Part shown: positions 24,388 through 34,431 of the stretch, one piece after another
Position numbering within the stretch: position 1 is the stretch's first letter
Layout of the letters: each line of letters starts with the position of its first letter
Origin: an uncultured Alistipes sp.
GTDB taxonomy: Bacteria; Bacteroidota; Bacteroidia; Bacteroidales; Rikenellaceae
Direction: 5' to 3'
Assembly (NCBI GenBank): GCA_900546065.1
Contig: URBK01000001.1
Span: 62,001-126,000, forward strand
Length of the DNA stretch: 64,000 bases
Translations under genes and position numbers: made by a program
Notes under the pieces: model-generated
What the model was told of the DNA's origin: nothing
Seen by the model: only the letters and a program-made list of their open reading frames with translations
Database searches by the model: none

Positions 24388-26049
24388 CTATCGCTGGAAG
24401 ATATCCTTGTAGGTGTTGATAAAGTAGACGGGCGTACAGCTCCATGCGTGGCAATAGCTGTTCACGGGATAGAATCCGTACGGAGACTTGCAATCGTCCA
24501 TCGGGTCGTACACCTCCCAGAAGGTGTCGGCACCGCGCTCGACCATGCCGCCCCAATACTCCAAGAGCTGCTCGCGCGCCTCATCGTGCATGCCGCAGGC
24601 GATCAACGCCTCGATCACATAGTGGTAGGCGTATGGCGAGCCCGGACGGCAGGCCGTCGGATCGTTCAGCACGGCCGTCATGGCCCGTGCGCCCTCCTTG
24701 GGCGTGAGCGTTCCAGACAGTATCATCCACACCTGCGACAGATACGACACCTGCCGCTGCGGCCCCGATACCACGACACCAGCATCGGCATCGTAGAATG
24801 CACGGCGCGAGGCCCGGCGCATACGCTTCACCAGATCTGGCCAATCGCGCACGTCGCGCTCGCGGCCCACCATCTGCGCCAGCTCCCATCCGCACTCAAC
24901 GGCAAAGGTCATGAGCCCCTGCACCGAGGCGTGGCGGTCAAGATCATCCTTCCAGTCGAAGACAAGCCACCACTGCGGCTGTTTCTGCATGTCGTAGAGA
25001 TAATCCCTGAGGTAGGTGCAGGCGATCTCTATCTGCCGCGCAACCACGGGCCACAACTCCCGCGCCGTCGTCATGTCACCCGTAGCCTTCAGATATTCGA
25101 GCAGCGCCACGCCGTACAGGAGGCTGTAATCCATCGTATGCTGATTGTACTGCGGCTCGGGCTGCGGATATTCGTACACGGTGGCGTGCAGCCACCCGTC
25201 CTCGTCGGCAAGCGCCGCCAGAAGATAGAGACAGCGTCGTGTCAGCGCATGGTTGCCGAACGAGCAGGTATTGGCCAGAGACTCCAGATACAGGTCGCCG
25301 ATCCACAGACGCTGGTCACGCTTGGGGCCATCCTCATAGACGGTCTGCATACACTCCGAGAGGGTCTTGAGACCCGTATCGTATATGCGGCGTATCATGG
25401 GATCCGTTCCCTCGGCCAGCGCCGGAGCCTCACCCGAGGCCGAGGTCACAGCCTCCAGCGTGATATCCTCCACACGGAAATCGAATGACGACTGCGCCAG
25501 CACCTCGATCATGACATAACGGCACGCCACGCGCCGCTCGATGCGCACCGTAGCCGGCAGCCGCATCACCGTCACCGTCTCATCCTGCAGCCATGCGCGG
25601 CTCAACCCTCCCGGGTAGGGATCGAACGGCGTATTCAATTCGGCCGGCACCTCGGCAAAGGTAATGCGCAGGCGTATCGGGGCATCGGCCGGCATGCCCG
25701 TATGGTTCACACGCAGGGAGAAGTATCCGGTCATGTGCTCACCCATATCGACGATCACCTTGCGCCGCTGCTTCAGCGAGGAGGCATAGAGCGCCTCGAT
25801 GGGTTCGGAGGGCTCCATGCGCCACCCCTGAAATGCCGTCGAGTCGGCCACGCTGCGCACGATACGCACGGGATGGTGCTCCGTGCGCCGCAATTCGGGC
25901 ATCGACGCGGCAGCCTCCTTAAGCCATGCAGCGCGGCGGTCGCCCATCCACACCCCGGCATCCTGCGCCGCAACGGGCGTAATAAAGCCCAAAAGGGCAA
26001 CGGCCGCAAAGCATACTGCCGCCATGAATACTCTTCTCGTATGGTCCAT
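24388..26049 (-). CDS. GH78-like alpha-L-rhamnosidase/six-hairpin glycosidase
   Basis: The protein has 553 residues from the ATG at 26049. Signal peptide 1-28 (cut near PVAAQ). A beta-sandwich domain (about 60-200, LRVNHTGMPADAPIRLRITFAE) precedes an (alpha/alpha)6 barrel. The GH78 signature D-G-P-K-R-D is at 240-245 (EDGPKRDQRLWIGDLYLES), where the aspartate region holds the general acid of rhamnosidases. WWLVFDWKDD and DTFWEVYDP continue the barrel. It is exported, probably periplasmic. It is shorter than many GH78 enzymes and has no SusCD neighbours, so the substrate is uncertain. Confidence 0.8.
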   Translation of the reverse strand: MDHTRRVFMAAVCFAAVALLGFITPVAAQDAGVWMGDRRAAWLKEAAASMPELRRTEHHPVRIVRSVADSTAFQGWRMEPSEPIEALYASSLKQRRKVIVDMGEHMTGYFSLRVNHTGMPADAPIRLRITFAEVPAELNTPFDPYPGGLSRAWLQDETVTVMRLPATVRIERRVACRYVMIEVLAQSSFDFRVEDITLEAVTSASGEAPALAEGTDPMIRRIYDTGLKTLSECMQTVYEDGPKRDQRLWIGDLYLESLANTCSFGNHALTRRCLYLLAALADEDGWLHATVYEYPQPEPQYNQHTMDYSLLYGVALLEYLKATGDMTTARELWPVVARQIEIACTYLRDYLYDMQKQPQWWLVFDWKDDLDRHASVQGLMTFAVECGWELAQMVGRERDVRDWPDLVKRMRRASRRAFYDADAGVVVSGPQRQVSYLSQVWMILSGTLTPKEGARAMTAVLNDPTACRPGSPYAYHYVIEALIACGMHDEAREQLLEYWGGMVERGADTFWEVYDPMDDCKSPYGFYPVNSYCHAWSCTPVYFINTYKDIFQR

Positions 26050-26101
26050 ATCAGATATTTTGGGTTGGTAACGTTTCCCTTCCAAAGCGATCACCCGACA
26101 G

Positions 26102-27178
26102 CTATTTGTCGTCATGGTGCATGTTGCGGCGACGGCGCGGCGACTTTTCGGACTGCCGCATGTGCGAGATCACACCCTTGAGATACTCATCGATGTCACG
26201 CCGAAGATTCTCGTACAACGGGCAGCGAGTGTAGTTCTCGTTGTCGAGCAGCACGTCGCGTATCGAACGCAGCGAGTTGATATAGTTGCTCATCTCGTTC
26301 TTCAGCGGCACACCCTGCTTGCGCGAGGAGTTGATCTTCTCGACCGACATGGTGCGCAGACGGTCGCACACCGTATTCAGCAGCACCATCACCACATTGT
26401 CCATGAGCGTATGCCCGTGCATGTAGAGATATGTCGTCTCGGGCGTGACGCCCTTCTGCTCCAGTACGCGGCCGAAGGCATCCAGACGTTCGTTCATGGC
26501 GGGATAACGCTCCTCGAGCGTGCGCAGCCGCCTCTCAACGTTGCGCTGCAACCATGCAAGGGTCTCGGCACCGTTGTTCTCGATCTCGAGGTATCCCAGA
26601 CGCACCGTGTTCTTGAAGTCCACCAGCGTGAATACCGACTCCGAGCCCTGATGAGCCGAGTAGGCGTACCACAGGAAGACTCGGTATATCACACGCGAAT
26701 AGTCGGCCATGAAACGCACGAAGTCGAATATGTGGCAGTCGTTCTTGGTGGCCTTGACGCAGACGTTATGCAGCGAGGGGGCGTAGCAGAGATAGTTCTC
26801 GGTGGCGTAGGTGTAGGTGTGGAACATATACTGCGCGGCGTGTATCTCGGCCGACTGCGGCGTCGTGTCGCCGAACAGGTAGTCGAAGTCCGAATCGACG
26901 CACAGCAGCAGCTCCTCGCTCGACGAGGGTATCATCGACATGAGCACCTTCTTGCCCTTGGGCAGATCCTCGCGGTTGGGCACCGAGATCTCGAAACGCA
27001 CATAACGGTTGTGGAAGTGGTCGAAGATGCCGCGCCAGAAGGCCACATCCTCGTAGCCCTCGACATAGACACGCACCAGACGCCGCCCGTCATCGATCGA
27101 TTCGGGCATGGGAGCGTTGTTGCTGCGGCGCCGCAGCAACGCCTCGTATCTCTTTTTTTCAGCCGATGCGCGTTTCAT
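26102..27178 (-). CDS. DUF4435 protein with TOPRIM-like motifs
   Basis: The protein has 358 residues from the ATG at 27178. The acidic motif VEGYED (Glu40) and D-S-D (95-97, LCVDSDFDYL) match the E...DxD metal-binding pattern of TOPRIM domains as seen in OLD nucleases and DUF4435. The C-terminus is basic (SEKSPRRRRNMHHDDK). Relatives often work with an ATPase partner, sometimes in phage defence, but no ATPase is adjacent here. A nuclease-like role is plausible but unproven. The GH78-like gene begins 52 bases downstream. Confidence 0.75.
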   Translation of the reverse strand: MKRASAEKKRYEALLRRRSNNAPMPESIDDGRRLVRVYVEGYEDVAFWRGIFDHFHNRYVRFEISVPNREDLPKGKKVLMSMIPSSSEELLLCVDSDFDYLFGDTTPQSAEIHAAQYMFHTYTYATENYLCYAPSLHNVCVKATKNDCHIFDFVRFMADYSRVIYRVFLWYAYSAHQGSESVFTLVDFKNTVRLGYLEIENNGAETLAWLQRNVERRLRTLEERYPAMNERLDAFGRVLEQKGVTPETTYLYMHGHTLMDNVVMVLLNTVCDRLRTMSVEKINSSRKQGVPLKNEMSNYINSLRSIRDVLLDNENYTRCPLYENLRRDIDEYLKGVISHMRQSEKSPRRRRNMHHDDK

Positions 27179-27180
27179 AA

Positions 27181-27212
27181 TTTGTCCCAAAGATAATAAA
27201 ATAGTAATTTTG
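27181..27212 (+). promoter_or_regulatory. Consensus promoter for the SUI1-like gene
   Basis: TTTG (27181-27184), a 20-base spacer and TAATTTTG (27205-27212) match the full consensus. It overlaps the leftward DUF4435 promoter. Confidence 0.75.
27188..27195 (-). promoter_or_regulatory. -7 box TATCTTTG for DUF4435
   Basis: Perfect leftward match 10 bases before the start codon, lying inside the spacer of the rightward SUI1 promoter. The two promoters cannot easily be occupied together. Confidence 0.55.
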
Positions 27213-27267
27213 CGCAAAACGCCGGAGCCCTTTTCGGCCCCGACAGCAGCAAAACCGAACACAACAG

Positions 27268-27609
27268 ATGAACGACTGGAAAGCGAGGCTCGGCATGGTC
27301 TACTCCACCGACCCCGACTACAAGTACGATACAGGCACTCAGGAGGAGCCGGCGACGCTGCCTCCGTCGCAGCAGTCGCTGCGCGTATGGATCGACCGGC
27401 GGCAGCGCGCGGGCAAGTGCGTCACCATCGTGCGCGGCTTCGTCGGCCGCGGCGAGGACCTCGAGGAGCTGGCGCGCATGCTCAAGAACCGCTGCGGCAC
27501 GGGCGGCACGGCAAAGGATGGCGAGATCATAATTCAGGGCGACCGCCGCGACCGCGTGGTCGAGCTGCTGCAACAGGCCGGCTACGGCTGCAAGAAGGCC
27601 GGAGGATAA
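27268..27609 (+). CDS. SUI1/eIF1-like translation factor (YciH type)
   Basis: The protein has 113 residues. The SUI1 core is clear: LRVWIDRRQRAGKCVTIVRGFVG, EELARMLKNRCGTGGTAKDGEIIIQGD and VVELLQQAGYGCKKAGG. The N-terminal 35 residues are variable. Bacterial YciH-type proteins are thought to influence initiation-complex fidelity. It has its own consensus promoter and is followed 25 bases later by a large envelope protein gene, which may be co-transcribed. Confidence 0.93.
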   Translation: MNDWKARLGMVYSTDPDYKYDTGTQEEPATLPPSQQSLRVWIDRRQRAGKCVTIVRGFVGRGEDLEELARMLKNRCGTGGTAKDGEIIIQGDRRDRVVELLQQAGYGCKKAGG

Positions 27610-27634
27610 TCCCCGCGGCACACACCATCACGCA

Positions 27635-30600
27635 ATGTTCTCGACAAGACGTATCCTCACAGCCGTAGCGGCAACAGTGGCGGCACTGCTCGCCGCGCAG
27701 AACGCCAGCGCCCAATATTACAGTTGGGGCGCCGATCCCGCACGCTTCCGCTGGATGCGCGATGCCGACTCCGTGGCCGACGTCATATACCCGCGTCATG
27801 CCGCCGCCATAGGCGCCGCAACGGGATATTTCGTGCGCCGCATACAACCATACATATCATACGGATACCGCCTTCCGGCCCTCGACCTCCCGTTCATCGT
27901 CCACCCCGAGAACATGCGCTCGAACGGTCTGGTCATGTGGCTGCCCAAGCGCGTCGAATTCCTCTCGGCACCCGCCGTGGACGGATATTCGATGCCGTGG
28001 ATCAAGCAGCTCGTGGCACACGAGTACCGCCACGCCGTACAGTACAACAACCTCAATGTCGGCGTAGTCAAGGCCGTCAGCTACCTGCTCGGGCAGCAGA
28101 GCTCAACCATAGGGCTGCTCTTCATGCCGCTGTGGATGATCGAGGGCGATGCCACCATGTCCGAGACCGAGGCCTCGTCGTTCGGCCGGGCCCTGCAGCC
28201 GCGATTCACACTCGAGTTCCGCGCCATGGGCGACATAGCAACCAAATACCGAAACATCGACAAGTTCCTCTGCGGCTCCTACCGCGACTTCATCCCCGAC
28301 CACTACCAGCTGGGATATCAGATGGTGGCCCGCGGCAACGAGATTGCCGGACGCGTCATCTGCGACGACATCGCCGCCTACGGCCCGCGGCATCCGTGGA
28401 TGGTCGTGTCGACGGGGCTTACGATGAAGAAACTCTTCGGCTTCACCACGCTCGACCTCTTCCGCAGCACCTTCCGCACGCTGACCGACTATTGGGACTC
28501 GCTGCCTGCCGTGGAGCCTACGACGGAGCTGCTTCCGGCACCCGCCGTCACCAGCTATACCACATATTCCGACCCCGTATGGATAGACGGGCGGCGTCTG
28601 CTGCTCATCAAGGAGGACCTCGACCGCACGTCGCATTTCGTCACGCTCGACACCCGCACGGGCGTCGAACACGACATCTGCTATACGGGCGACATATCGA
28701 CACGGCCCGCATACGATGCCTCCACGCACCGTCTCTGGTGGACCGAATACCGCCGCAGCAAGATGTTCGACGAGAAGGTCGACTCGCGCATCTGCTATCT
28801 CGATCTGGATACGCTGCGCCGCGGCTCGCTGCGCCCCCGCACCCTGCGCGGCGACCAAGCCCCGCGCGGCAACATACTCTACCCCACGCCCGACGGCATG
28901 GGTGGCTTGGCATGGGTGCGATACCGTCCCGACGGCATCTACACCATACACTACCGCACGGCCGACGGCCGCGAGCGTGAGTGCGCCATGCCATTCGGAC
29001 AGGAGATACACTCTCTGGCGTGGGACAACGCCACGCAACGCCTCTACTACATAGCCACCGGCAACGAGGGTATGTGGATCGGTTCGATAGACGAAGAGTT
29101 CGCGCCGCGGCAGATAACCCGCCCGGCATACATCACGCTGAGCAACCTGCGGGCGCGCGACGGACGTCTCTATTTCGGTTCGATAGCATCGGGACGCGAC
29201 GAGGCGCACTGTTACGATCTGGCCGCAGGACGCGAATATCAGATTACCGAGTCGCGTTACGGATCGTTCGACCCCGCCCCCGCAGCCGACGGGCGCGTCG
29301 CCGTCACCACATACGACTCCACGGGATATCACCCCGCACTGCAATATCCTCAGCGTTTCAGCCGTGAGGTCGCATACTCACCCCTGCCGCGCAATCTGGT
29401 CAACCCGCCGCGCAAGCGCTGGGGCACGATAAACCTCGACACCGTACGTCTCGATTCCACGGTCGCAGCCACGGCAGCCGCAGCCCAGAGCAGCCATACG
29501 CGCCGCTACCGCAAGGCCGCCACGCTATTCAACTTCCACAGCTGGGCGCCCCTGTCGTACGATCCCTTCTCGCTGAGCGAGGAGGGCGCCATAAACATGA
29601 ACCTCGGCGCCACGGTCATGACGCAGAACCTCCTTTCGTCGGCGCAGGGATTCTTCACCTACGGCTGGAACTCGGAGCAGGGATCCGTATGGAAGGGGTC
29701 GATGCGGTACTACGGCCTTGGCCCAACAATCAGCATCGAGGCCACATACGGCGGACACCAGAACATATATCCCGTCTATATCTACAACTCGCAGACGCAC
29801 TCCATCGAGTTCCCCGTACCGCCCAAGCAGGGGCGATACTACTCCTTCGGGGCCGACATATCGTTCCCGCTCATGTTCGACTGCGGCCACCACATACGTT
29901 ACCTCGTGGCGTCGGCATCGTGGAGCTATTCGAACGGCCTTGTGGCCGACACCGGACGCCTGCATATAGGCGAGGGGGGCATAAGCAATGTCGCAACGAT
30001 AGGATACAAGAAGGGGCTCCATCTGACTGCATTCTCGCTCGGGTATCAGGACATGACGCGCATGGCACACCGCGACTTCGCCACGCCGTGGGGTCTCGTC
30101 GCCTCGGCCACCTACGCCATGAACCCCGCCGACAGCCGCTTCGACGACCTCATATCGCTCTACGCCAAGACATACACGCCGGGACTGATGCCTCACAACA
30201 GCCTCACGCTCGAAGCGGCATACCAGACCTCTTTCGGAGGTTTTTCGAGCAGGGATGCGCTCTCGGCCCTGACATTCAACGCCACGCGGCTGCTGCCACG
30301 CGGATTCTACACCACGCAGATCGAAAACAAACACTATATCGCCGCCTCGATAAACTACCAGCTGCCCTTGTGCTACCCCGACGGGGGCCTGCACGGTATA
30401 ATATACTTCAAACGCATACGCGCCAACTTCGGGTTCGACTACGCGCAGTTCCGCCGCGTATATGTCATCGACAACCGCCTTCGCGAGCGGTGGCACCGCA
30501 TCAACTCGTGGGGCGGCGACCTGACATTCGACGTCAATCTGCTCAGCCAGCCCGCCTCGGCGACCATAGCCTTCACCCTCTCGCTCTACCGTCCGAGCGA

Positions 30601-30643
30601 GGGCGGCGTGTACTTCTCGGCAGGCATGGCCCTGCCCTTCTGA
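27635..30643 (+). CDS. Exported HExxH-motif, propeller and beta-barrel protein
   Basis: The protein has 1002 residues. Signal peptide 1-26 (cut near ASA-QYY). Residues 129-133 are H-E-Y-R-H, followed by WMIEGDA with Glu170, an arrangement like the zinc-binding HExxH and distal Glu of gluzincin metallopeptidases. Middle blades (about 310-600) resemble a TolB-type propeller. The last 350 residues alternate amphipathic strands (SFGADISFPLMFD, LVASASWSYSNG, ASINYQLPLCYPDGGL) and end in MALPF, suggesting an outer-membrane barrel terminating in Phe. The likely role is outer-membrane proteolysis or assembly. The activity is an inference. Confidence 0.75.
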   Translation: MFSTRRILTAVAATVAALLAAQNASAQYYSWGADPARFRWMRDADSVADVIYPRHAAAIGAATGYFVRRIQPYISYGYRLPALDLPFIVHPENMRSNGLVMWLPKRVEFLSAPAVDGYSMPWIKQLVAHEYRHAVQYNNLNVGVVKAVSYLLGQQSSTIGLLFMPLWMIEGDATMSETEASSFGRALQPRFTLEFRAMGDIATKYRNIDKFLCGSYRDFIPDHYQLGYQMVARGNEIAGRVICDDIAAYGPRHPWMVVSTGLTMKKLFGFTTLDLFRSTFRTLTDYWDSLPAVEPTTELLPAPAVTSYTTYSDPVWIDGRRLLLIKEDLDRTSHFVTLDTRTGVEHDICYTGDISTRPAYDASTHRLWWTEYRRSKMFDEKVDSRICYLDLDTLRRGSLRPRTLRGDQAPRGNILYPTPDGMGGLAWVRYRPDGIYTIHYRTADGRERECAMPFGQEIHSLAWDNATQRLYYIATGNEGMWIGSIDEEFAPRQITRPAYITLSNLRARDGRLYFGSIASGRDEAHCYDLAAGREYQITESRYGSFDPAPAADGRVAVTTYDSTGYHPALQYPQRFSREVAYSPLPRNLVNPPRKRWGTINLDTVRLDSTVAATAAAAQSSHTRRYRKAATLFNFHSWAPLSYDPFSLSEEGAINMNLGATVMTQNLLSSAQGFFTYGWNSEQGSVWKGSMRYYGLGPTISIEATYGGHQNIYPVYIYNSQTHSIEFPVPPKQGRYYSFGADISFPLMFDCGHHIRYLVASASWSYSNGLVADTGRLHIGEGGISNVATIGYKKGLHLTAFSLGYQDMTRMAHRDFATPWGLVASATYAMNPADSRFDDLISLYAKTYTPGLMPHNSLTLEAAYQTSFGGFSSRDALSALTFNATRLLPRGFYTTQIENKHYIAASINYQLPLCYPDGGLHGIIYFKRIRANFGFDYAQFRRVYVIDNRLRERWHRINSWGGDLTFDVNLLSQPASATIAFTLSLYRPSEGGVYFSAGMALPF

Positions 30644-30798
30644 CACGCACGACACCGCCCGACAGGGCCCTTTTCAGACATGGTTTTTCAGACGCTGTCG
30701 GATCCGTAGCACCCCTCATGACACGTCCGACAACCCTTACGCGTGCACGCGTGCGCCCGAAAGGTGCCCGAACGTCGCATTTTGTCGAAATAAATTTA

Positions 30799-30806
30799 TA
30801 CCTTTG
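30799..30806 (+). promoter_or_regulatory. -7 box TACCTTTG for the PBP1A-like gene
   Basis: Perfect match 42 bases before the start. The nearest upstream TTTG (30781) is at a non-standard 14-base spacing. Confidence 0.55.
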
Positions 30807-30848
30807 CACGTTGGGGCATAGAGGCTCCCTCACACAATCCGACTTCAG

Positions 30849-33251
30849 ATGGACATAAAACGTGCGATAAAGGACAAGAACAACATAATCAAGGCCCTGT
30901 GGATCGTGGCCTTCGCGCCCGTGGCGCTCATCTTCCTCATGCTGCTGCTGGCGGCGACGGGTCTCTTCGGCCGCATACCCTCGTTCGAGGAGCTCGAAAA
31001 TCCCAAGAGCAACCTCGCTACCGAGATCTACGGCGAGGACGGACACGTCATCGGCACCTTCTTCGTGCAGAACCGCTCCTATGTGCAGTATGCCGAGCTC
31101 TTCCCGCAGGACTCATCGCTCATACTCACCCTCGACGGCTATCACGTACCGCCCGTTGTGGCGGCGCTCATCGCCACCGAGGATGTGCGTTTCCGCAACC
31201 ACTCGGGTATCGATATCCCGTCGCTCTTCCGCGTGGGTATCAAGACCGTCATGCTGCAGCGCCACTCGCAGGGCGGCGGCAGCACCATAACCCAGCAGCT
31301 GGCCAAGAACCTCTTCCCGCGCGATACGGCAAGCAACCGCAGCAAGGTGGGCCGTACGTTCAAGCTCGTGCAGTCGAAGTTCAAGGAGTGGATCACGGCC
31401 CTCAAGCTCGAACACAACTATACCAAGGAGGAGATCGCCGCCATGTATCTCAACACGGTGGCATACGGCTCGAACGCCTACGGCATCAAGTCCGCCGCCA
31501 GCACCTTCTTCGGCAAGGCGCCCGACGAGCTGAACATACAGGAGGCGGCCGTACTCGTAGGCGTAGTGAACGCCCCCACGCGCTACTCTCCCGTACGCAA
31601 CTATGACAACTCGCTTGCGCGCCGCAATCTGGTGCTCGACCGCATGCGCGCCGCCGGCGCCATAACCCGCAAGCAGTGCGACTCGCTCTCGGCGCTGCCC
31701 ATAACGCTCAACTACCAGCCCATATCGCACAACGAGGGCGAGGCGACATACTTCCGCGAGATGCTGCGTCAGGTGATGACGATGCAGCGCCCCACGCGGC
31801 GGCAGTTCCTCAACGACTGGGACTACGAGCAGGCGGTAAAGCAGTATGACGAGAACCCGATCTACGGCTGGTGCCTGAAGAACACCAAGGCCGACGGCAC
31901 GCCATACAACATCTACCGCGACGGCCTGCGCATATATACCACGATCAACCCCACGATGCAGCGCTACGCCGAGCAGGCTATGCAGAAGCAGCTCGAGACC
32001 GTCATCCAGCCCACCATCGACCGTCAGGTTGCGGCAACGGGGGTACTCTTCCAAGGCACCACGGCCGAAGAGCGCGAGCAGATCGTCATGCGCGCCATAA
32101 AGGGCTCGGAGCGCTACCGCCAGATGCGCAAGGAGGGCGTCGCGGAGAAGGATATCATGGCCTCGTTCGACCGCAAGTGCGAGATGCGCGTCTTCACCTT
32201 CAAGGGCGAGCGCGATACCGTCATGACACCGCGCGACTCGATCCTCCACCACAAACGCATCATGCGCGCCAGCTTCGTGGCGATGGACCCCCGCACGGGC
32301 CACGTCAAGGCCTACATCGGCGGCCCAAACTTCCGATACTTCAAGTACGACATGGCAAAACAGGGCAAACGCCAGATCGGATCTACCGTGAAGCCCTTCA
32401 TCTACACCTTCGCCATCGACCACCTCGGCCTTACGCCCTGCACCATGGCTCCCAACCTCCCCGTCTCGATCGAGACCCCGGCGGGAATATGGTCGCCCAA
32501 GGAGGCCGGCAAGGTCGAATATGACGGTGTGCTGCACCCGCTCTACTGGGGTATGGCCAACTCGCGAAACAACTACTCGGCTTGGATCATGAAGCAGGCC
32601 AAGCAGCCCGAAGCCGTGGCCGACTTCCTGCACAACATGGGTATACGCAGCTACATATACCCCGCCTATGCATTGTGTCTCGGATCGTTCGACTCGAACG
32701 TCTTCGAGCTTGTAAGCGCCTACTCGACCTTCGTCAACGAAGGCGTATATACCGAGCCTATCTTCGTCACCCGCATCGAGGACCGTCAGGGCAACCTCAT
32801 CTCGACATTCATACCCAAGTCGCAGGACGCCATCAGCAAGACTACGGCATACACCATGCTCACCATGCTGCAGCGTGTCATCACGGCCGGTACGGGAGGA
32901 CGTCTCGGCTGGCAGTTCGGCATGCAGAACATGGACATCGGTGGCAAGACCGGAACTTCGAACGAGAACCGCGACGCATGGTTCATGTGCGTGACCCCGA
33001 CGCTCGTGGCCGGGGCATGGGTCGGAGGCGAGGACCAGTCGGTACACCGCACCGCAGGCGGCGAGGGCAGTGTCATGGCCCTGCCCATCGTGGGCGAGTT
33101 CCTCAAGTCGGCATACGCCGACCCCCGTCTGGGCATGAGCCGCAACGCCAAGTTCATCCGTCCCGACGGCTGGGAGCCATACGACTGTCCGAGTGCCGTC
33201 GAACCCTCAGCCGCCGCAACACAACAATCCGAGGATGAGTTTTTCGATTAA
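30849..33251 (+). CDS. Bifunctional penicillin-binding protein 1A-type
   Basis: The protein has 800 residues. One N-terminal membrane helix (about 15-38). The GT51 glycosyltransferase domain has catalytic Glu111 in ATEDVRFRNHSGID and GGSTITQQLAKNLF. The transpeptidase domain has the nucleophile Ser512 in GSTVK, SRNN as the SxN motif and the K-T-G-T box at 700-703. It polymerises and cross-links peptidoglycan at the inner membrane. A roughly 150-residue insertion-like region between the domains (EEREQIVMRAIKGSERY) is typical for Bacteroidetes homologues. It sits near the rod-shape cluster. Confidence 0.95.
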   Translation: MDIKRAIKDKNNIIKALWIVAFAPVALIFLMLLLAATGLFGRIPSFEELENPKSNLATEIYGEDGHVIGTFFVQNRSYVQYAELFPQDSSLILTLDGYHVPPVVAALIATEDVRFRNHSGIDIPSLFRVGIKTVMLQRHSQGGGSTITQQLAKNLFPRDTASNRSKVGRTFKLVQSKFKEWITALKLEHNYTKEEIAAMYLNTVAYGSNAYGIKSAASTFFGKAPDELNIQEAAVLVGVVNAPTRYSPVRNYDNSLARRNLVLDRMRAAGAITRKQCDSLSALPITLNYQPISHNEGEATYFREMLRQVMTMQRPTRRQFLNDWDYEQAVKQYDENPIYGWCLKNTKADGTPYNIYRDGLRIYTTINPTMQRYAEQAMQKQLETVIQPTIDRQVAATGVLFQGTTAEEREQIVMRAIKGSERYRQMRKEGVAEKDIMASFDRKCEMRVFTFKGERDTVMTPRDSILHHKRIMRASFVAMDPRTGHVKAYIGGPNFRYFKYDMAKQGKRQIGSTVKPFIYTFAIDHLGLTPCTMAPNLPVSIETPAGIWSPKEAGKVEYDGVLHPLYWGMANSRNNYSAWIMKQAKQPEAVADFLHNMGIRSYIYPAYALCLGSFDSNVFELVSAYSTFVNEGVYTEPIFVTRIEDRQGNLISTFIPKSQDAISKTTAYTMLTMLQRVITAGTGGRLGWQFGMQNMDIGGKTGTSNENRDAWFMCVTPTLVAGAWVGGEDQSVHRTAGGEGSVMALPIVGEFLKSAYADPRLGMSRNAKFIRPDGWEPYDCPSAVEPSAAATQQSEDEFFD

Positions 33252-33317
33252 TCGAGACGGCCGCCGCAGCGACGAGCAAGCAAACGCAGAGTATAACCAA
33301 ACAGGTATTCAACAGAT

Positions 33318-34325
33318 ATGAAAATTGCAATCGTAGGCGCCAGCGGCGCCGTGGGACAGGAGTTCCTCACCATCCTCAACGAAAGAACCGATTTCCCCGT
33401 AGACGAGCTGCTGCTCTTCGGATCGCAGCGCAGTGCGGGACGTACATACCCCTTCCGCGGCCGCGAAGTCAAGGTACAGCTCCTGCAGCATGACGACGCC
33501 TTCAAGGGCGTGGACATAGCCCTCGCGTCGGCAGGCGCCGGCACCTCGAAGGAGTTCGCCCAGACCATAACCAAATACGGCACCCTCATGATCGACAACT
33601 CGAGCGCCTTCCGTATGGATGCGGACGTGCCTCTGGTCGTCCCCGAGGTCAATCCCCGCGATGCGCTCAACGCCCCGCGCAACATCATCGCCAACCCCAA
33701 CTGCACCACCATACAGATGGTCGTGGCGCTGAATGCCATAGAGAAGGTATCGCACATACGCCGCGTACATGTCGCCACCTACCAGTCGGCCAGCGGCGGC
33801 GGCGCGCAGGCCATGGCCGAGCTGCGCACGCAGCATGCCCAGATCGTGGCGGGCGAGGAGCCTACGGTCGAGAAGTTCGCATACCAGTTGGCATATAACG
33901 TCATCCCCCACATCGACGTCTTCACCGACAACGACTATACGAAGGAGGAGATGAAGATGTACAACGAGACGCGCAAGATCATGCACTCGGATATCGAGGT
34001 GTCGGCCACGTGCGTACGCGTGCCCGTCATGCGCGCACACTCGGAGAGCATCTGGGTCGAGACCGCGCGTCCCGTCACTCCCGACGAGGCCCGCAAGGCA
34101 TTTGCCGGGGCCGAAGGCGTTGTGCTGATGGACAACCCCGCAGAGAAGGTCTACCCGATGCCCCTCTTCATCGCAGGCAAGGATCCCGTATATGTGGGCC
34201 GCATACGCCGCGACCTGACATCGGCAAACGGTCTGGTCTTCTGGTGCGTTGCCGACCAGATAAAGAAGGGAGCCGCCCTCAACGCCGTGCAGATCGCCGA
34301 GTGGCTCATCCGCAACCGCAAGTAA
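33318..34325 (+). CDS. asd: Aspartate-semialdehyde dehydrogenase
   Basis: The protein has 335 residues. The NADP-binding start [20 protein letters not shown], the nucleophile Cys129 in NPNCTT, the [10 protein letters not shown] loop and [16 protein letters not shown] are diagnostic. It reduces aspartyl phosphate to the semialdehyde, linking aspartate kinase and the DapD pathway encoded nearby. It follows the PBP1A-type gene by 66 bases and is closed by a hairpin shared with convergent rodA. Confidence 0.96.
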   Translation: MKIAIVGASGAVGQEFLTILNERTDFPVDELLLFGSQRSAGRTYPFRGREVKVQLLQHDDAFKGVDIALASAGAGTSKEFAQTITKYGTLMIDNSSAFRMDADVPLVVPEVNPRDALNAPRNIIANPNCTTIQMVVALNAIEKVSHIRRVHVATYQSASGGGAQAMAELRTQHAQIVAGEEPTVEKFAYQLAYNVIPHIDVFTDNDYTKEEMKMYNETRKIMHSDIEVSATCVRVPVMRAHSESIWVETARPVTPDEARKAFAGAEGVVLMDNPAEKVYPMPLFIAGKDPVYVGRIRRDLTSANGLVFWCVADQIKKGAALNAVQIAEWLIRNRK

Positions 34326-34350
34326 ACCGCACAACGCGTATATATATGAC

Positions 34351-34381
34351 AATGGACGGAAGGCTTAGCTTTCCGTCCATT
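34351..34381. terminator. Bidirectional hairpin between asd and rodA
   Basis: Perfect 11-base stem AATGGACGGAA / TTCCGTCCATT. A T-rich CTCTTTT tract follows on the + strand. Confidence 0.85.
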
Positions 34382-34431
34382 CTCTTTTCCGTCCGTTCCT
34401 GTTCTTTCTTTTCCGCGCGCCTGTTGCTCCT

